This document shows positions 44,046 to 52,774 of a DNA stretch of 64,000 nt, piece by piece. The notes under the pieces were generated by a model. The model searched no databases. It was not told the origin of the DNA and worked only from the letters and a program-made list of their open reading frames with translations. Numbering within the stretch: position 1 is the first letter of the stretch; every line of letters starts with the position of its first letter. The DNA is from Streptomyces viridiviolaceus. GTDB taxonomy: Bacteria > Actinomycetota > Actinomycetes > Streptomycetales > Streptomycetaceae. The translations under genes and the position numbers were made by a program. The stretch covers positions 1-64,000 of the forward strand of contig NZ_BMWA01000036.1 in the NCBI RefSeq assembly GCF_014650995.1. Reading direction: 5' to 3'.

Positions 44046-45064
44046 GCGAGCACCTCCACCTTGGCCACCGCGCCGAGCCGGGCCACTGCCTTTTCGATGT
44101 CCTCCGCCGTCCCGGAGAGTGCGAGGGTGACGCTGCCGAAGGAGCGCCCTTGCAGGGTGTCGATCCCGCCGTGCACGATCTCGAACCGGAGGTCGTGTCG
44201 CCGCACGGCGTCCGCCAGTACCTCACCGATCGCGGTGTCGCCGTCGACCGTGACGGACACGAGGGAACCCTCGTACTGCTTCCGGAGCCGCGCGACGTCC
44301 TCGGCGTCGGGGCGGTTCCTCAGAATGGTGTTCACGAAACGCCGGGTGGTGTCGGTCCGGGGCGCGGAGAAGACGTCGAAGACCGTGCCGACCTCGATGA
44401 CCTTTCCCGCCTCCATCACGGCGACCCGGTCGGCGATGCTCCGCACCACGTCCATCTCGTGGGTGACGACGACAACGGTCAAGCCCAGTTCGGAGTTGAC
44501 GCGTCTGAGCAGTCGCAGGACGTCCTGAGTGGTCTCGGGGTCCAGCGCGCTGGTCGACTCGTCCGCCAGCAGGATCGTGGGGTTGTTGGCCAGTGCGCGC
44601 GCGATGCCGACCCGTTGCTTCTGGCCGCCGCTGAGCTGGTCGGGGTACGCCCAGGCCTTGTCGGTCAGGCCGACGAACGCCAGGAGTTCGGCGACTCTCG
44701 CCCGTTGTCTCTCCTTGGACCAGCCGGCGAGTTTCAGGGGGTAGGCCACATTGCCGAACACCGTGCGGGAGCGGAAGAGGTTGAACTGCTGGAAGATCAT
44801 GCCGATCCTCGAGCGGATCCTGCGGGCTTCCCTCTCGCTCTGCTCGCTGATCACCACCCCGTCGACGGTGACCGTGCCCGAGGTGACGCCCTCAAGAGCG
44901 TTGATCAACCGCACCAGCGTGCTCTTGCCCGCGCCGGAGTGCCCGATGATCGCGAAGATCTCTCCCGCTTCGATCTCCAGGTCGATCGAGGCGAGCGCGG
45001 ACACGGTACCCGCTCGGGAGGTGAAGGTCTTGCTGACGTCGCGGAATTCTATGAGTGGTGCCAT
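44042..45064 (-). CDS. metN: Methionine-type ABC transporter ATP-binding protein
   Basis: A 340-residue ATPase of normal MetN length. Walker A is GHSGAGKST (41-49), the Q-loop is at Gln92-93, the signature is LSGGQ (144-148), Walker B is ILLADE with Asp168-Glu169, and the switch His is in VTHEMD. The C-terminal about 80 residues form the NIL domain (SLVSVTVDGDTAIGEVLADA), which binds methionine and inhibits transport when the cell is replete. It overlaps metI. Confidence 0.93.
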   Translation of the reverse strand: MAPLIEFRDVSKTFTSRAGTVSALASIDLEIEAGEIFAIIGHSGAGKSTLVRLINALEGVTSGTVTVDGVVISEQSEREARRIRSRIGMIFQQFNLFRSRTVFGNVAYPLKLAGWSKERQRARVAELLAFVGLTDKAWAYPDQLSGGQKQRVGIARALANNPTILLADESTSALDPETTQDVLRLLRRVNSELGLTVVVVTHEMDVVRSIADRVAVMEAGKVIEVGTVFDVFSAPRTDTTRRFVNTILRNRPDAEDVARLRKQYEGSLVSVTVDGDTAIGEVLADAVRRHDLRFEIVHGGIDTLQGRSFGSVTLALSGTAEDIEKAVARLGAVAKVEVLA

Positions 45065-45095
45065 GGGTCCTTGCTTCGATTCGGGCCTGCGGTGC

Positions 45096-45128
45096 GTGAG
45101 GGGGCGTCCGCGGCGGACGCCCCCTCAC
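45096..45128 (-). terminator. Strong hairpin between metQ and metN
   Basis: Perfect 15-bp stem (45096-45110 and 45114-45128, GTGAGGGGGCGTCCG and complement) with a 3-base loop, 12 bases after the metQ stop and 32 before the metN start. It may end part of the metQ transcripts or stabilise the metQ mRNA so that binding protein is made in excess. Confidence 0.75.
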
Positions 45129-45139
45129 ACGCCCTGCTG

Positions 45140-46102
45140 TCAGTGCGCCGCGCGCACCGTCTTCTCCAGGGAGGCGAGGATGCCTTCCAGGTCGGCCTGC
45201 GGACGGTCCACGATCACCGCTGTTCCCTTGGACGCGTCGGTCGCCGCCTTCTTCACCGCTGCCTCGTGGTAGAGCTTGGCGATCTTCAGGTACGTGGGGT
45301 TGTTCTTGTCGGCCGAGCGGGCGGCGAAGACGTTGATGTACGGCTCGGCCTCGGGCTTCGACGGGTCGTCGCCGTAGAGGGCCTTCGACGGGTCGAGCTT
45401 GGCGTCCAGGGCGAAGTTGTTGTTGATCACGGCGGCGTCGACGGACGGCAACGAAGCCACGGTCTGCGAGGCGTCGACGGGGGTCACCGTGACCTTCGAG
45501 GCCGCGGTGTCCACGTCCGCCGGCGTCGACAGCACCGATCCGCCGTTCTTCAGCTTCAGCAGGCCGGCCTGCTGGAGCACCAGCAGCGCCCGGGCCTGGT
45601 TGGTCGGGTCGTTGGGGATCGCCACACGGCCGTGCTCCGGGATCTCCTGGACCGCCGTGTGCTTCTTCGAGTAGAGGCTCAGCGGCACGACGACCGTCGA
45701 CCCGATGGGGGTCAGGTTGTCACCGTTGGCCACGTTGTGGTTCGCGAGGAACAGCAGGTGCTGGAAGAGGTTCAGGTCGATCTGCTTCTGCGACAGCGCC
45801 GGGTTGGCCTGCGTGTAGTCGGTGAAGTTGACCAGCTTGATGTCGATGCCCTCCTCGGCGGCGCGCCGGGTCAGGACGGGCCAGAAGTCCGAGCTCTGGT
45901 CGGTCGTGCCTATCTTCACGGTGACACGTCCGGAGGCGTCGGCCTTCGACGTGCCGCCCGTGAGGTTGGAGATCAGCACGGCCGCCGCCGCGACCACGGC
46001 CACGGCGCCGATGGCGATTCCAGTGATGAGCCCGGTTCTCCTGCCCCTCGGCTTGTCGGGGAGTTCGGGGGCGGATCCGGGCTCGGTCGGTGCGTTCGTC
46101 AT
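45140..46102 (-). CDS. metQ: Methionine-type ABC transporter substrate-binding protein (NlpA/MetQ family)
   Basis: A 320-residue protein. ATG 46102 follows AAGAGGAAC; the open frame extends upstream only through tandem repeats. A transmembrane segment (about residues 26-44, TGLITGIAIGAVAVVAAAAV) anchors it, instead of a lipobox. The NlpA domain follows: KIGTTDQSSDFWPVLTRRAA, NLFQHLLFLANHNVANG, VAIPNDPTNQARALLVLQQA and the C-terminal binding strands. It delivers methionine or an analogue to MetNI. A hairpin separates it from metN. Confidence 0.9.
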   Translation of the reverse strand: MTNAPTEPGSAPELPDKPRGRRTGLITGIAIGAVAVVAAAAVLISNLTGGTSKADASGRVTVKIGTTDQSSDFWPVLTRRAAEEGIDIKLVNFTDYTQANPALSQKQIDLNLFQHLLFLANHNVANGDNLTPIGSTVVVPLSLYSKKHTAVQEIPEHGRVAIPNDPTNQARALLVLQQAGLLKLKNGGSVLSTPADVDTAASKVTVTPVDASQTVASLPSVDAAVINNNFALDAKLDPSKALYGDDPSKPEAEPYINVFAARSADKNNPTYLKIAKLYHEAAVKKAATDASKGTAVIVDRPQADLEGILASLEKTVRAAH

Positions 46103-46121
46103 GAGGGTTCCTCTTCTTCTC

Positions 46122-46206
46122 GGGATCGGATTCTTCGTGGGATCGGGTTCTTCGCGGGATCGGACTCTTCGCGGGATCGGGTTCTTTGCGGGGTCGGACT
46201 CTTCGC
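46122..46206. repeat. 17-bp tandem repeat upstream of metQ
   Basis: Five consecutive 17-base units (46122, 46139, 46156, 46173, 46190), consensus GGGATCGGRYTCTTCGC, with alternating GTT and ACT variants (34-base super-period). A degenerate sixth starts at 46207. The array fills the space between the peptide ATPase stop (46249) and the metQ ribosome site. Confidence 0.85.
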
Positions 46207-46248
46207 GGGATGGGAATGACGGGCGCGCGCGTCCTGTCCGTGACGGGG

Positions 46249-48012
46249 TCACGGGTGGGACGGGACGTGCTGTGCGGCCCTGCCGCCGGTGGGCAGGAGG
46301 TTCTGCGGGAACGCGGCCAGCAGTTCCTTGGTGTAGGGGGCGGTCGGCGCCTCGAAGACGGTGTCCCTCGGGCCCACCTCCACCAGTTCGCCCTGCTTCA
46401 GGACTGCGATCCGGTCGCAGAAGTGCCGTACCACCGCGAGGTCGTGGGAGATGAAGAGCAGCGAGAGGCCGAGTTCCTCACGCAGATCCATGAGCAGGTT
46501 CAGGACCTGCGCCTGGATGGAGACGTCCAGCGCGGAGACCGGCTCGTCGGCGATGATCAGGCGCGGCCGGACGGCCAGGGCGCGGGCGATTCCGATGCGT
46601 TGGCGCTGGCCGCCGGAGAACTCGTGCGGGTGGCGGGAGAGGTGTGACGCGGACAGGCCCACCTGTTCCAGCAGCTCCGCCGCCCGCTCCTTCCGCTGGG
46701 CTCCGTCCAGGTCCGTGTGGATGCGCAGCGGTGTCGCGAGGATCTGTTCCACCGTGCGGCGCGGGTTCAGCGACGCGTACGGGTCCTGGAAGACCAGTTG
46801 GACGTCCCGGCTCAGCTCGCGGCGCAGTCGCGAGTTCGTCGCCGCTTTCGAGATGTCCCTGCCGTCGAAGCGGACCTCTCCGCCGGTGGGGCGACGCAGG
46901 CCGGCCAGGACCCTGGCGATCGTGGACTTGCCCGAGCCGGACTCGCCGACGAGACCGAGGGTCTCGCCGTGCGCCACGTGCAGGCTCACGCCCTTCACCG
47001 CGGGATGGGGGTGGCCGCGGCGGCGGCCCGGGTAGTCCACGCGCAGGTCGTGCAGTTCTGCCAGGACTCCGGGGCCGGAAACGGTACGGAGGCCGGCCTT
47101 CGCCCGCGGGTCCGGGGTCGACTCCGGGGCCGAGTTCGGCTTCGAGTTCGGGGCCCGCTTCGTCCGCTGCTTCGGTTCCGGGTCGTCGACCGTGGGAAGG
47201 CGTGTGCCGGGTGTGGTGCGCAGGGTGGGGGCCGCGCCGATCAGGGCCCGCGTGTAGGGGTGGGCGGGTGCGGTCAGGAGGTGTTCCGTGGTGCCCTCCT
47301 CCACGGTCTCCCCGCCGCGCAGGATCAGCATGCGGTGGCAGGTCTCCGCCACCACGCCCACGTCGTGGGTGATGAGGACCATGGCCGTTCCGGTCTCCGC
47401 CTGGAGCCGGCGGATCAGGTCGAGGACCTGGCGCTGGACCCTGGCGTCCAGCGCCGTGGTCGGTTCGTCGGCGATCAGAACGGCCGGGTCGTTGATCAGC
47501 GCCATGGCGATGACGATCCGTTGGCGCATGCCGCCCGAGAGGTGGTGGGGGTGGTCCGAGGCCCGGGCGGCGGGGATGCCGACCCGCTCCAGTACGGCCG
47601 CTGCCCGTTCCCGGGCCTCCTTGCGGCCGGCCTTCGGATGGTGGACGCGGTAGGCCTCGGCGATCTGCGCGCCGATGGTGTGGTACGGCGACAGCGCGTC
47701 CAGGGCGTCCTGGAAGACCATGGCGACCCGGTCGCCCCGGATCCGGGTGAGGACAGATTCGGGCGCGCCGACCAGTTCGTCCGGGTGGCCGGCGAGCCGG
47801 ATGCTCCCTTCGACACGGGTGCGGGCCGGGTCGTGCAGGCCGAGGGCGGCGAGGCCGATGGTGGACTTGCCGGAGCCCGACTCCCCCACCAGGCCGATGA
47901 CTTCGCCCGGTGCCAGGTCGAAGGAGATGTTCCGGACGGCCGGGACGGGGCCACGCGGGGTGGTGAAGGTGACGGCCAGGTCCTGGACACGCAGTGCGGG
48001 CAGGGCGCTCAT
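46249..48012 (-). CDS. Oligopeptide/dipeptide ABC transporter, fused double ATPase (DppD-DppF type)
   Basis: A 587-residue protein with two complete ATPase domains in tandem. The first has Walker A GESGSGKST (43-51), signature LSGGMRQR and Walker B VLIADEPTTALD. A Lys/Pro-rich linker (about 300-345) follows. The second has GESGSGKST near residue 375, EFSGGQRQR and LIIADEPVSALD. Each carries the oligopeptide C-terminal motif (HPYTRAL, then APYTKELLAAFP). ATG 48012 overlaps the permease stop by ATGA. Fused DppDF ATPases are common in actinobacteria. Confidence 0.93.
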   Translation of the reverse strand: MSALPALRVQDLAVTFTTPRGPVPAVRNISFDLAPGEVIGLVGESGSGKSTIGLAALGLHDPARTRVEGSIRLAGHPDELVGAPESVLTRIRGDRVAMVFQDALDALSPYHTIGAQIAEAYRVHHPKAGRKEARERAAAVLERVGIPAARASDHPHHLSGGMRQRIVIAMALINDPAVLIADEPTTALDARVQRQVLDLIRRLQAETGTAMVLITHDVGVVAETCHRMLILRGGETVEEGTTEHLLTAPAHPYTRALIGAAPTLRTTPGTRLPTVDDPEPKQRTKRAPNSKPNSAPESTPDPRAKAGLRTVSGPGVLAELHDLRVDYPGRRRGHPHPAVKGVSLHVAHGETLGLVGESGSGKSTIARVLAGLRRPTGGEVRFDGRDISKAATNSRLRRELSRDVQLVFQDPYASLNPRRTVEQILATPLRIHTDLDGAQRKERAAELLEQVGLSASHLSRHPHEFSGGQRQRIGIARALAVRPRLIIADEPVSALDVSIQAQVLNLLMDLREELGLSLLFISHDLAVVRHFCDRIAVLKQGELVEVGPRDTVFEAPTAPYTKELLAAFPQNLLPTGGRAAQHVPSHP

Positions 48013-49001
48013 GCGAGCCTCACTCGGGGGTCCAGCCAGGCGACGACGAGGTCGGCCAGGGCGACGAACACGACGACGAAGAACGCGGCGAGGAGCACCG
48101 TGCCGACGACGGTGGGCAGGTCGTTGCCGTTGACAGCGTCGACGGCCAGCTTGCCGACGCCGCCGAGTCCGAACACGGTCTCGGTGATGAACGCGCCGCC
48201 GAGCAGGGCCCCGACCTCCAGGCCGAGCAGTTGCACCAGCGGGCCGGCCGCTCCGCGCGCGGTGTACTTCAGGTGGACGCGCACGGTGCCCAGGCCCTTC
48301 GCGCGGGCCGTACGGACGTACCCGTGGTGCATGGTCTCCAGCATCTGCGAGCGGGTCAGACGGGCGAAGACGGCCGCGTTGACGAAGCCCAGCACCAGCC
48401 ACGGCAGGACCAGGCCCAAGGCCCACTGGGCGGGCTGGGCGGTGAAGGAGGCGTAGCTCGGGGGATCGAACAGGCCCGTGGAGTAGACGAGCAGGAGCAG
48501 GAGCATGTAGCCGAGGAAGTAGATCTGGACACTGGCGCCCAGCAGGTTGAAGCCGGACAGGAGACGGTCGGTCGCCGTGCCCCGGCGCAGCGCCGCCACC
48601 AGCCCCGAGCCGACGCCGAGGACGAGGATCACCGCGAGGGCGCCGACCGCGAGGGAGACGGTCACCGGGAGGCGGTCCTCGATGGCGGCCAGGACGGGCT
48701 GGTGCAGGGTGTAGGAGTAACCGAGGCAGGGGGCGGGGCAGGGGATCGGGGTGCCGTCGACGTCCGCGATGGTGCGCCCGGTGACGATGCCGCCGACGTA
48801 GTCGGTGAACTGTGAGACGACCGGCTGGTCGAGTCCCATGCTCGTGCGTACGGCCGCGAGCTGTGCGCTGTCGCACTTGGGACCGCAGGCGATCTGAGCC
48901 GGGTCGGAGGGGGCGGCGTAGAAGAGCCCGAAGGCCGTGGCGGCGATCGCGAGGAGCACCGCCACGGCCTGCGCGACCCTCTTGAGGAGGTATCGGATCA
49001 T
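48009..49001 (-). CDS. Peptide ABC transporter permease (DppB type)
   Basis: A 330-residue integral membrane protein with six hydrophobic segments. The N-terminus (MIRYLLKRVAQAVAVLLAIA) is the DppB/OppB signature, and the coupling loop is VRTARAKGLGTVRVHLKYTA. An extracytoplasmic loop (about 35-95) carries four Cys (CGPKC, PCPAPC), unusual for the family and possibly two disulfides. It overlaps the ATPase gene by 4 bases and follows the binding-protein gene. Confidence 0.92.
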   Translation of the reverse strand: MIRYLLKRVAQAVAVLLAIAATAFGLFYAAPSDPAQIACGPKCDSAQLAAVRTSMGLDQPVVSQFTDYVGGIVTGRTIADVDGTPIPCPAPCLGYSYTLHQPVLAAIEDRLPVTVSLAVGALAVILVLGVGSGLVAALRRGTATDRLLSGFNLLGASVQIYFLGYMLLLLLVYSTGLFDPPSYASFTAQPAQWALGLVLPWLVLGFVNAAVFARLTRSQMLETMHHGYVRTARAKGLGTVRVHLKYTARGAAGPLVQLLGLEVGALLGGAFITETVFGLGGVGKLAVDAVNGNDLPTVVGTVLLAAFFVVVFVALADLVVAWLDPRVRLA

Positions 49002-49036
49002 GATCGCAGGAGGTCAGGAGTTCTTGTCGCCGGAGG

Positions 49037-50836
49037 TCAGGACTTGTTGACGTACACGTTGGCCAGGGCCGTGACGCCGTAGATCGGGTGGATGGCGGTG
49101 CCGCCGATCTTCTCGCCGCGGAACTGGGAGGTGCTCTTGTAGAGGAAGGGCACCAGGGGGACGTCCTTCATGACCGTCTCCTCCAGGTTGATCAGCTCCT
49201 CGGCCTTCTTCTGCGCGTCACCGATCTTCGCGATGCGGGCCAGTTCCTTGTCCACCTGCGGGTTGCTGTAGCGGGTGGGGTTGGACACCGCGTCCAGGTG
49301 GCTCTCGTAGCCGAGGGGGAGCAGGGTCGACGGGGTGGGCCAGTCCACGGAGTTGGTGGACAGGAACAGGTCGTACGGGCTGTCGTCGCCGCCGAAGATC
49401 TGGTCGTTGAACGCGTTAGGTTGAAGGGGCTTCAGGACGAGCTTGATCCCGGCCTTGGCGAAGGCGTCGGCGAGGACCTGGGCGACCTGGTCGTCCGCCG
49501 GGCTCTCGGTGGGGTACGCGTACGTCAGCTTGGTGACCTTCGTCTTCGCCTTGGCCAGGTGCTCCTTGGCCTTGGCGATGTCGCCGGTGGGGGCGACGGG
49601 GTAGAGGTCGTACTTCTTCCAGCCGACGACGGACGGGGAGGAGAGGGTGGTCGCGATGTCGCCGACGTAGCGGCCGCCGAGGACCTGGCGGGCCTGCTCG
49701 CGCGGGAAGATGTAGTGGATGGCCTTGCGGACCTCGGGATCGGTGACCCGGTCGTTCCTGATGTACAGGTCCTGGGTGTAGGCGCCCTTGCTGCCGGAGA
49801 CGACCAGCTTCCGCTTGGCGGGGTCGCGTTCGACCGTCGAGATCAGCTCCGGCGGCAGTTCGTCCTTGGTGGTGAGCGTGGTCGCGCCGGTGCCCTGGCC
49901 GTTGAACACCTCCTGCGCGGTGTTGAGGGCGGCCTTGCCGAAGGTGAACTCGAAGCGGTCCGGGTAGGCGTGCCGGATCGAGTCCGTCTCCGGCTTCCAG
50001 TACGGGTTGCGCTCCAGGGTGAGGCTCTGGTTCTGCTTGTGCTCGACGATCTTGTACGGCCCGGTGGCGAAGGGCTTCACGTCGTAGCCGGTGCCCGTGT
50101 CCTTGTCCTTGCGGACCGGCGAGGAGGAGGACTGGGAGGCCATGTACGGCACGTCGGACTGCGGCTGGGGGAAGTGGAAGATGATGGTCTTGTCGTCGGG
50201 CGTCTCGATGGCCTTGAGGTCGCCGTCCTTCTTGGGGCCGCCGTACTTCTTCACCGCCTCGGTGAGGTCCTTGGTGCCGGTGAGCCACGGCTGCCAGTAG
50301 GTGGGGCCGAGCTCGAAGCCGGGCTCGAAGGTGCGCTCGATGCCGTACTTGACCTGCTGCGCGGTGACGGGCTTGCCGTCCTCCCAGGCGATGCCGTCCT
50401 TCAGGTGGTACGTCCAGGTGCGGCCGCCGTCGGAGGAGGTGCCGGTGTCGGTGGCGAGGTCACCGACCAGCCTGGGCCTGCCGTCGATGATCTGGTACTG
50501 CGTCAGCTGCCTGCCCCACAGCAGCGAGGTGCTGTATCTCTCGCCGGCGTAGATCTTCTGCGGGTCGAGGTGGGAGAAGTCCTCCTCGTTGGCGACGGTG
50601 ACGGTGCCGCCCTTGCGGGCGCCGGGGATCTCGGGGGCGGGGCCCTGGCTGTCCTTCGCGGTGCCGAGGGTGACGCTCAGCCGCTGGCCGCTCTTGGCCG
50701 CGGTGCTGTTCTTGCTCTTGCCCGTGCCCGCGCCCGTGCCGGCTTCCGCGCCCGCGCCCGCGGAGCAGGAGCACAGCAGAAGGGTGGCGGCGGCGAGGGC
50801 CGGGACTGCTGCGGCACGTGGGGAGAATGCGGACAT
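49037..50836 (-). CDS. Peptide ABC transporter substrate-binding lipoprotein (DppA/OppA type)
   Basis: A 599-residue lipoprotein of the SBP_bac_5 family. The signal peptide ends in lipobox Leu21-Cys-Ser-Cys24 (LCSC), followed by a Gly/Ala/Thr-rich linker. Family motifs: GGTVTVANEEDFSHLDPQKI (start of the mature domain), WTYHLKDGIAWEDGKPVTAQ (family signature), FATGPYKIVEHKQNQSLTLE and YPTESPADDQVAQVLADAFA. It captures oligopeptides outside the cell for the DppBC permeases. ATG 50836 is used; the frame opens upstream but without homology. Confidence 0.93.
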   Translation of the reverse strand: MSAFSPRAAAVPALAAATLLLCSCSAGAGAEAGTGAGTGKSKNSTAAKSGQRLSVTLGTAKDSQGPAPEIPGARKGGTVTVANEEDFSHLDPQKIYAGERYSTSLLWGRQLTQYQIIDGRPRLVGDLATDTGTSSDGGRTWTYHLKDGIAWEDGKPVTAQQVKYGIERTFEPGFELGPTYWQPWLTGTKDLTEAVKKYGGPKKDGDLKAIETPDDKTIIFHFPQPQSDVPYMASQSSSSPVRKDKDTGTGYDVKPFATGPYKIVEHKQNQSLTLERNPYWKPETDSIRHAYPDRFEFTFGKAALNTAQEVFNGQGTGATTLTTKDELPPELISTVERDPAKRKLVVSGSKGAYTQDLYIRNDRVTDPEVRKAIHYIFPREQARQVLGGRYVGDIATTLSSPSVVGWKKYDLYPVAPTGDIAKAKEHLAKAKTKVTKLTYAYPTESPADDQVAQVLADAFAKAGIKLVLKPLQPNAFNDQIFGGDDSPYDLFLSTNSVDWPTPSTLLPLGYESHLDAVSNPTRYSNPQVDKELARIAKIGDAQKKAEELINLEETVMKDVPLVPFLYKSTSQFRGEKIGGTAIHPIYGVTALANVYVNKS

Positions 50837-50895
50837 GACTGACTCCGATGTCGTGTACGGGTGTTGCTTGTGCGGGCGGAAAAGGTCGCAGGGGT

Positions 50896-51822
50896 TCAGC
50901 GGGCGGTGTGCGGGTCGAGCGCGTCCCGTACGGCGTCGCCGAGGAGGTTGAAGGCGAGGACGAAGAGGAGGAGCGAGACGCCGGGGAACACCATGTAGGT
51001 GGGGTCGTCGTAGAAGACCTCGGAGCCCCGCGAGATCATGCGGCCCCAGTCGGGGATGGGTTCGCTGATGCCGACGCCCAGGAAGGACAGCGCGGCCTCG
51101 GTGGTGACGATCGCGGGCACGGCGAGGGTGATGTGGACGAGTACCGGTGCCCATACGTTCGGCAGCAGTTCCCGGAAGACGATGTGCCGTCGGCTCGCGC
51201 CGAGGGCTCGGGCCGCCTCGACGAACTCCCGCTCACGCAGGGAGCGTACGAGGGTGCGCAGCACCATCGCGAGTGGCACCCAGCCGAAGGCGGAGAAGAC
51301 GAGGACGAGGACGGTGAACTGCATCCAGGCGGGTTCGTTCTCGTCGGGTCCGACGAAGCGGGTCTGGATGACCGGGCCCAGCGTGAGCAGGAGCAGCAGG
51401 GTCGGGAAAGCGAGCAGGACGTTGCAGACGAAGGTGAACGTCCTGTCGGCGAGACCACCGAGGTAGCCCGCGGTCACTCCGACGACCACTCCGACGACGG
51501 CGACGACGGCGACCGAGGCGAAGGCGATCAGCAGGGAGGTGCGGATGCCGTAGAGGAGCTGGGTGAGGACGTCCCGGCCGAGGCCCGGCTCGATGCCGAA
51601 CCAGTACTGGGCGGAGATGCCGCCGTTGGGCAGTACGGGCAGGCCTTCCGGGCTCAGCAGGCCGGGCTCGTTCTGGCCGTAGTGCTCGGTGGGGTTCTTG
51701 CCGTAGAGGAGGGCGATGAGGGGCGCCGTAACGGCGAGGAGCACGAAGAACGCGACGACGCAGAGCGAGAGGCTCCCGACTCGATCACGCCGGAACGCGT
51801 CCACCATCGATACCGCTGCCAC
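50896..51822 (-). CDS. Peptide ABC transporter permease (DppC type)
   Basis: A 308-residue membrane protein starting at GTG 51822. It has the DppC N-terminal tail and first helix (FRRDRVGSLSLCVVAFFVLL), the extracytoplasmic loop with FGIEPGLGRDVLTQLLYGIR, the coupling loop FVEAARALGASRRHIVFREL and PNVWAPVLVHITLAVPAIVT. It is the first gene of the transport block; gene order C-A-B-DF is somewhat unusual. Its upstream region holds an AT-rich promoter area with two inverted repeats. Confidence 0.92.
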   Translation of the reverse strand: MAAVSMVDAFRRDRVGSLSLCVVAFFVLLAVTAPLIALLYGKNPTEHYGQNEPGLLSPEGLPVLPNGGISAQYWFGIEPGLGRDVLTQLLYGIRTSLLIAFASVAVVAVVGVVVGVTAGYLGGLADRTFTFVCNVLLAFPTLLLLLTLGPVIQTRFVGPDENEPAWMQFTVLVLVFSAFGWVPLAMVLRTLVRSLREREFVEAARALGASRRHIVFRELLPNVWAPVLVHITLAVPAIVTTEAALSFLGVGISEPIPDWGRMISRGSEVFYDDPTYMVFPGVSLLLFVLAFNLLGDAVRDALDPHTAR

Positions 51823-51918
51823 GCTGCCGTACTCCCGACTCGCCTAGGGCGCGCCAACTGTGGAGGAGCGCCCTGAATCACACCGGAGGCGGGGTTGCCG
51901 CTCCGAACGTCGGACATT

Positions 51919-51983
51919 AGATCGAAAGATCTTTATGCTGCAACGCGTCACATTCCAAGGTGAATCGATGACATTACCTTGGA
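51919..51983 (-). promoter_or_regulatory. Candidate operator/promoter region of the peptide-methionine transport block
   Basis: AT-rich sequence with AGATC-GAAA-GATCT (51919-51932) and a longer inverted repeat TCCAAGGT/ACCTTGGA (51954-51961 and 51976-51983, 14-base spacer). It lies 97-160 bases before the first permease gene. Repressor binding is an inference from the symmetry. Confidence 0.45.
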
Positions 51984-52265
51984 TTGCTAGAATGTTTCTC
52001 CGTTCATGCCACCGCAATAAAGATGCTCATCAATCACCGCGAATCGCCCTATCGCGGGGAGACGAGCATCACAGCCGCCCGGCCCGCCGGGCGCGTAGGC
52101 GGAGATGTCGTACGGGAGCCGGAACTCCAGCGGTGCGGCCTCGCCACCGGCCGACGCGCTCACGCCTTCGGCCTCGGTGCAGCGGGCGAGCGACGCCCGC
52201 TGCAGGATCGATCTCGCCCTGACCCTGCGCACAGCACACGGCATGAGCTGCGACAGTCCGCAGAG
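51984..52265. other. Stretch without a convincing gene
   Basis: AT-rich to about 52030, then ordinary GC content. Short frames on both strands lack ribosome sites and family likeness. Together with 51823-51983 this is a 440-base gene-free interval. Confidence 0.35.
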
Positions 52266-52443
52266 CTACCACAACCCCTCGTGTCAACGGCACGTTGATG
52301 TTGCACCGGCGTCTGGCCCGCGGGCACGGCCACCGGCCCGACAATGCCGCCTCACGCGTCTACTGGGCATCCACCGCAAACATGACCCGCCTCCTCACCG
52401 CGCCTGCGCCGGCCTGGCGCGATGACTTCGTGGTGGCCGCGTG
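52266..52443 (+). pseudogene. C-terminal fragment of an unidentified protein
   Basis: A frame running into TGA at 52441-52443 reads MLHRRLARGHGHRPDNAASR and VYWASTANMTRLLTAPAPAW, ending DDFVVAA. Its stop overlaps the next start as GTGA, suggesting a former operon pair. No start is visible. Confidence 0.35.
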
Positions 52444-52773
52444 AACGTCATCGAACTCCTGGCAGATCTCCGGGCCCGGCAGGACGAGGCCGCCACCCGG
52501 GCCGGCGAACTGCGCGACCAGATCGAGCACCTGAAAGCCGCCCTGACCGAGACCGAGGCCCGTCCTGCGGGCCTCGGTCTTCTGCTCGGTGCTGCCCACC
52601 GAACCGCCCCCACTCGCGATGCGACGACACGCCGACCGGACACTTCCCGCCGGCGGCCACCGCCAGCCGTCAAACTGATCGACCGTACCCGCAGTAGTCC
52701 GGGACCCGTCGGGCAATCAGACGCAGTGGCCGAAACCATGCCGATCAACCCCGTGCATCGGTGCATGCCGTGA
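52441..52773 (+). pseudogene. N-terminal coiled-coil part of a hypothetical protein, truncated
   Basis: GTG 52441 overlaps the previous stop (GTGA). The first 42 residues (VIELLADLRARQDEAATRAG, ELRDQIEHLKAALTETEAR) are a heptad coiled coil seen at the start of Streptomyces proteins that continue into a winged helix. After 'ALTETEARPAG' the sequence becomes Arg/Thr/Pro-rich and is probably unrelated. Confidence 0.4.
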
Positions 52774-52774
52774 G

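Noticed and set aside
44150..46219. 689-codon plus-strand open frame
   Set aside because: It lies exactly opposite metN and metQ, which have clear motifs; its protein is Arg/Gly/Val-rich and without domains. It is a GC-bias shadow.
49088..50842. 584-codon plus-strand open frame
   Set aside because: It is antisense to the peptide-binding protein and dominated by Gly, Val and Leu. No ribosome site.
51987..52244. 86-codon minus-strand frame next to the peptide transport promoter
   Set aside because: No ribosome site, no family likeness, and it ends in the AT-rich regulatory region.
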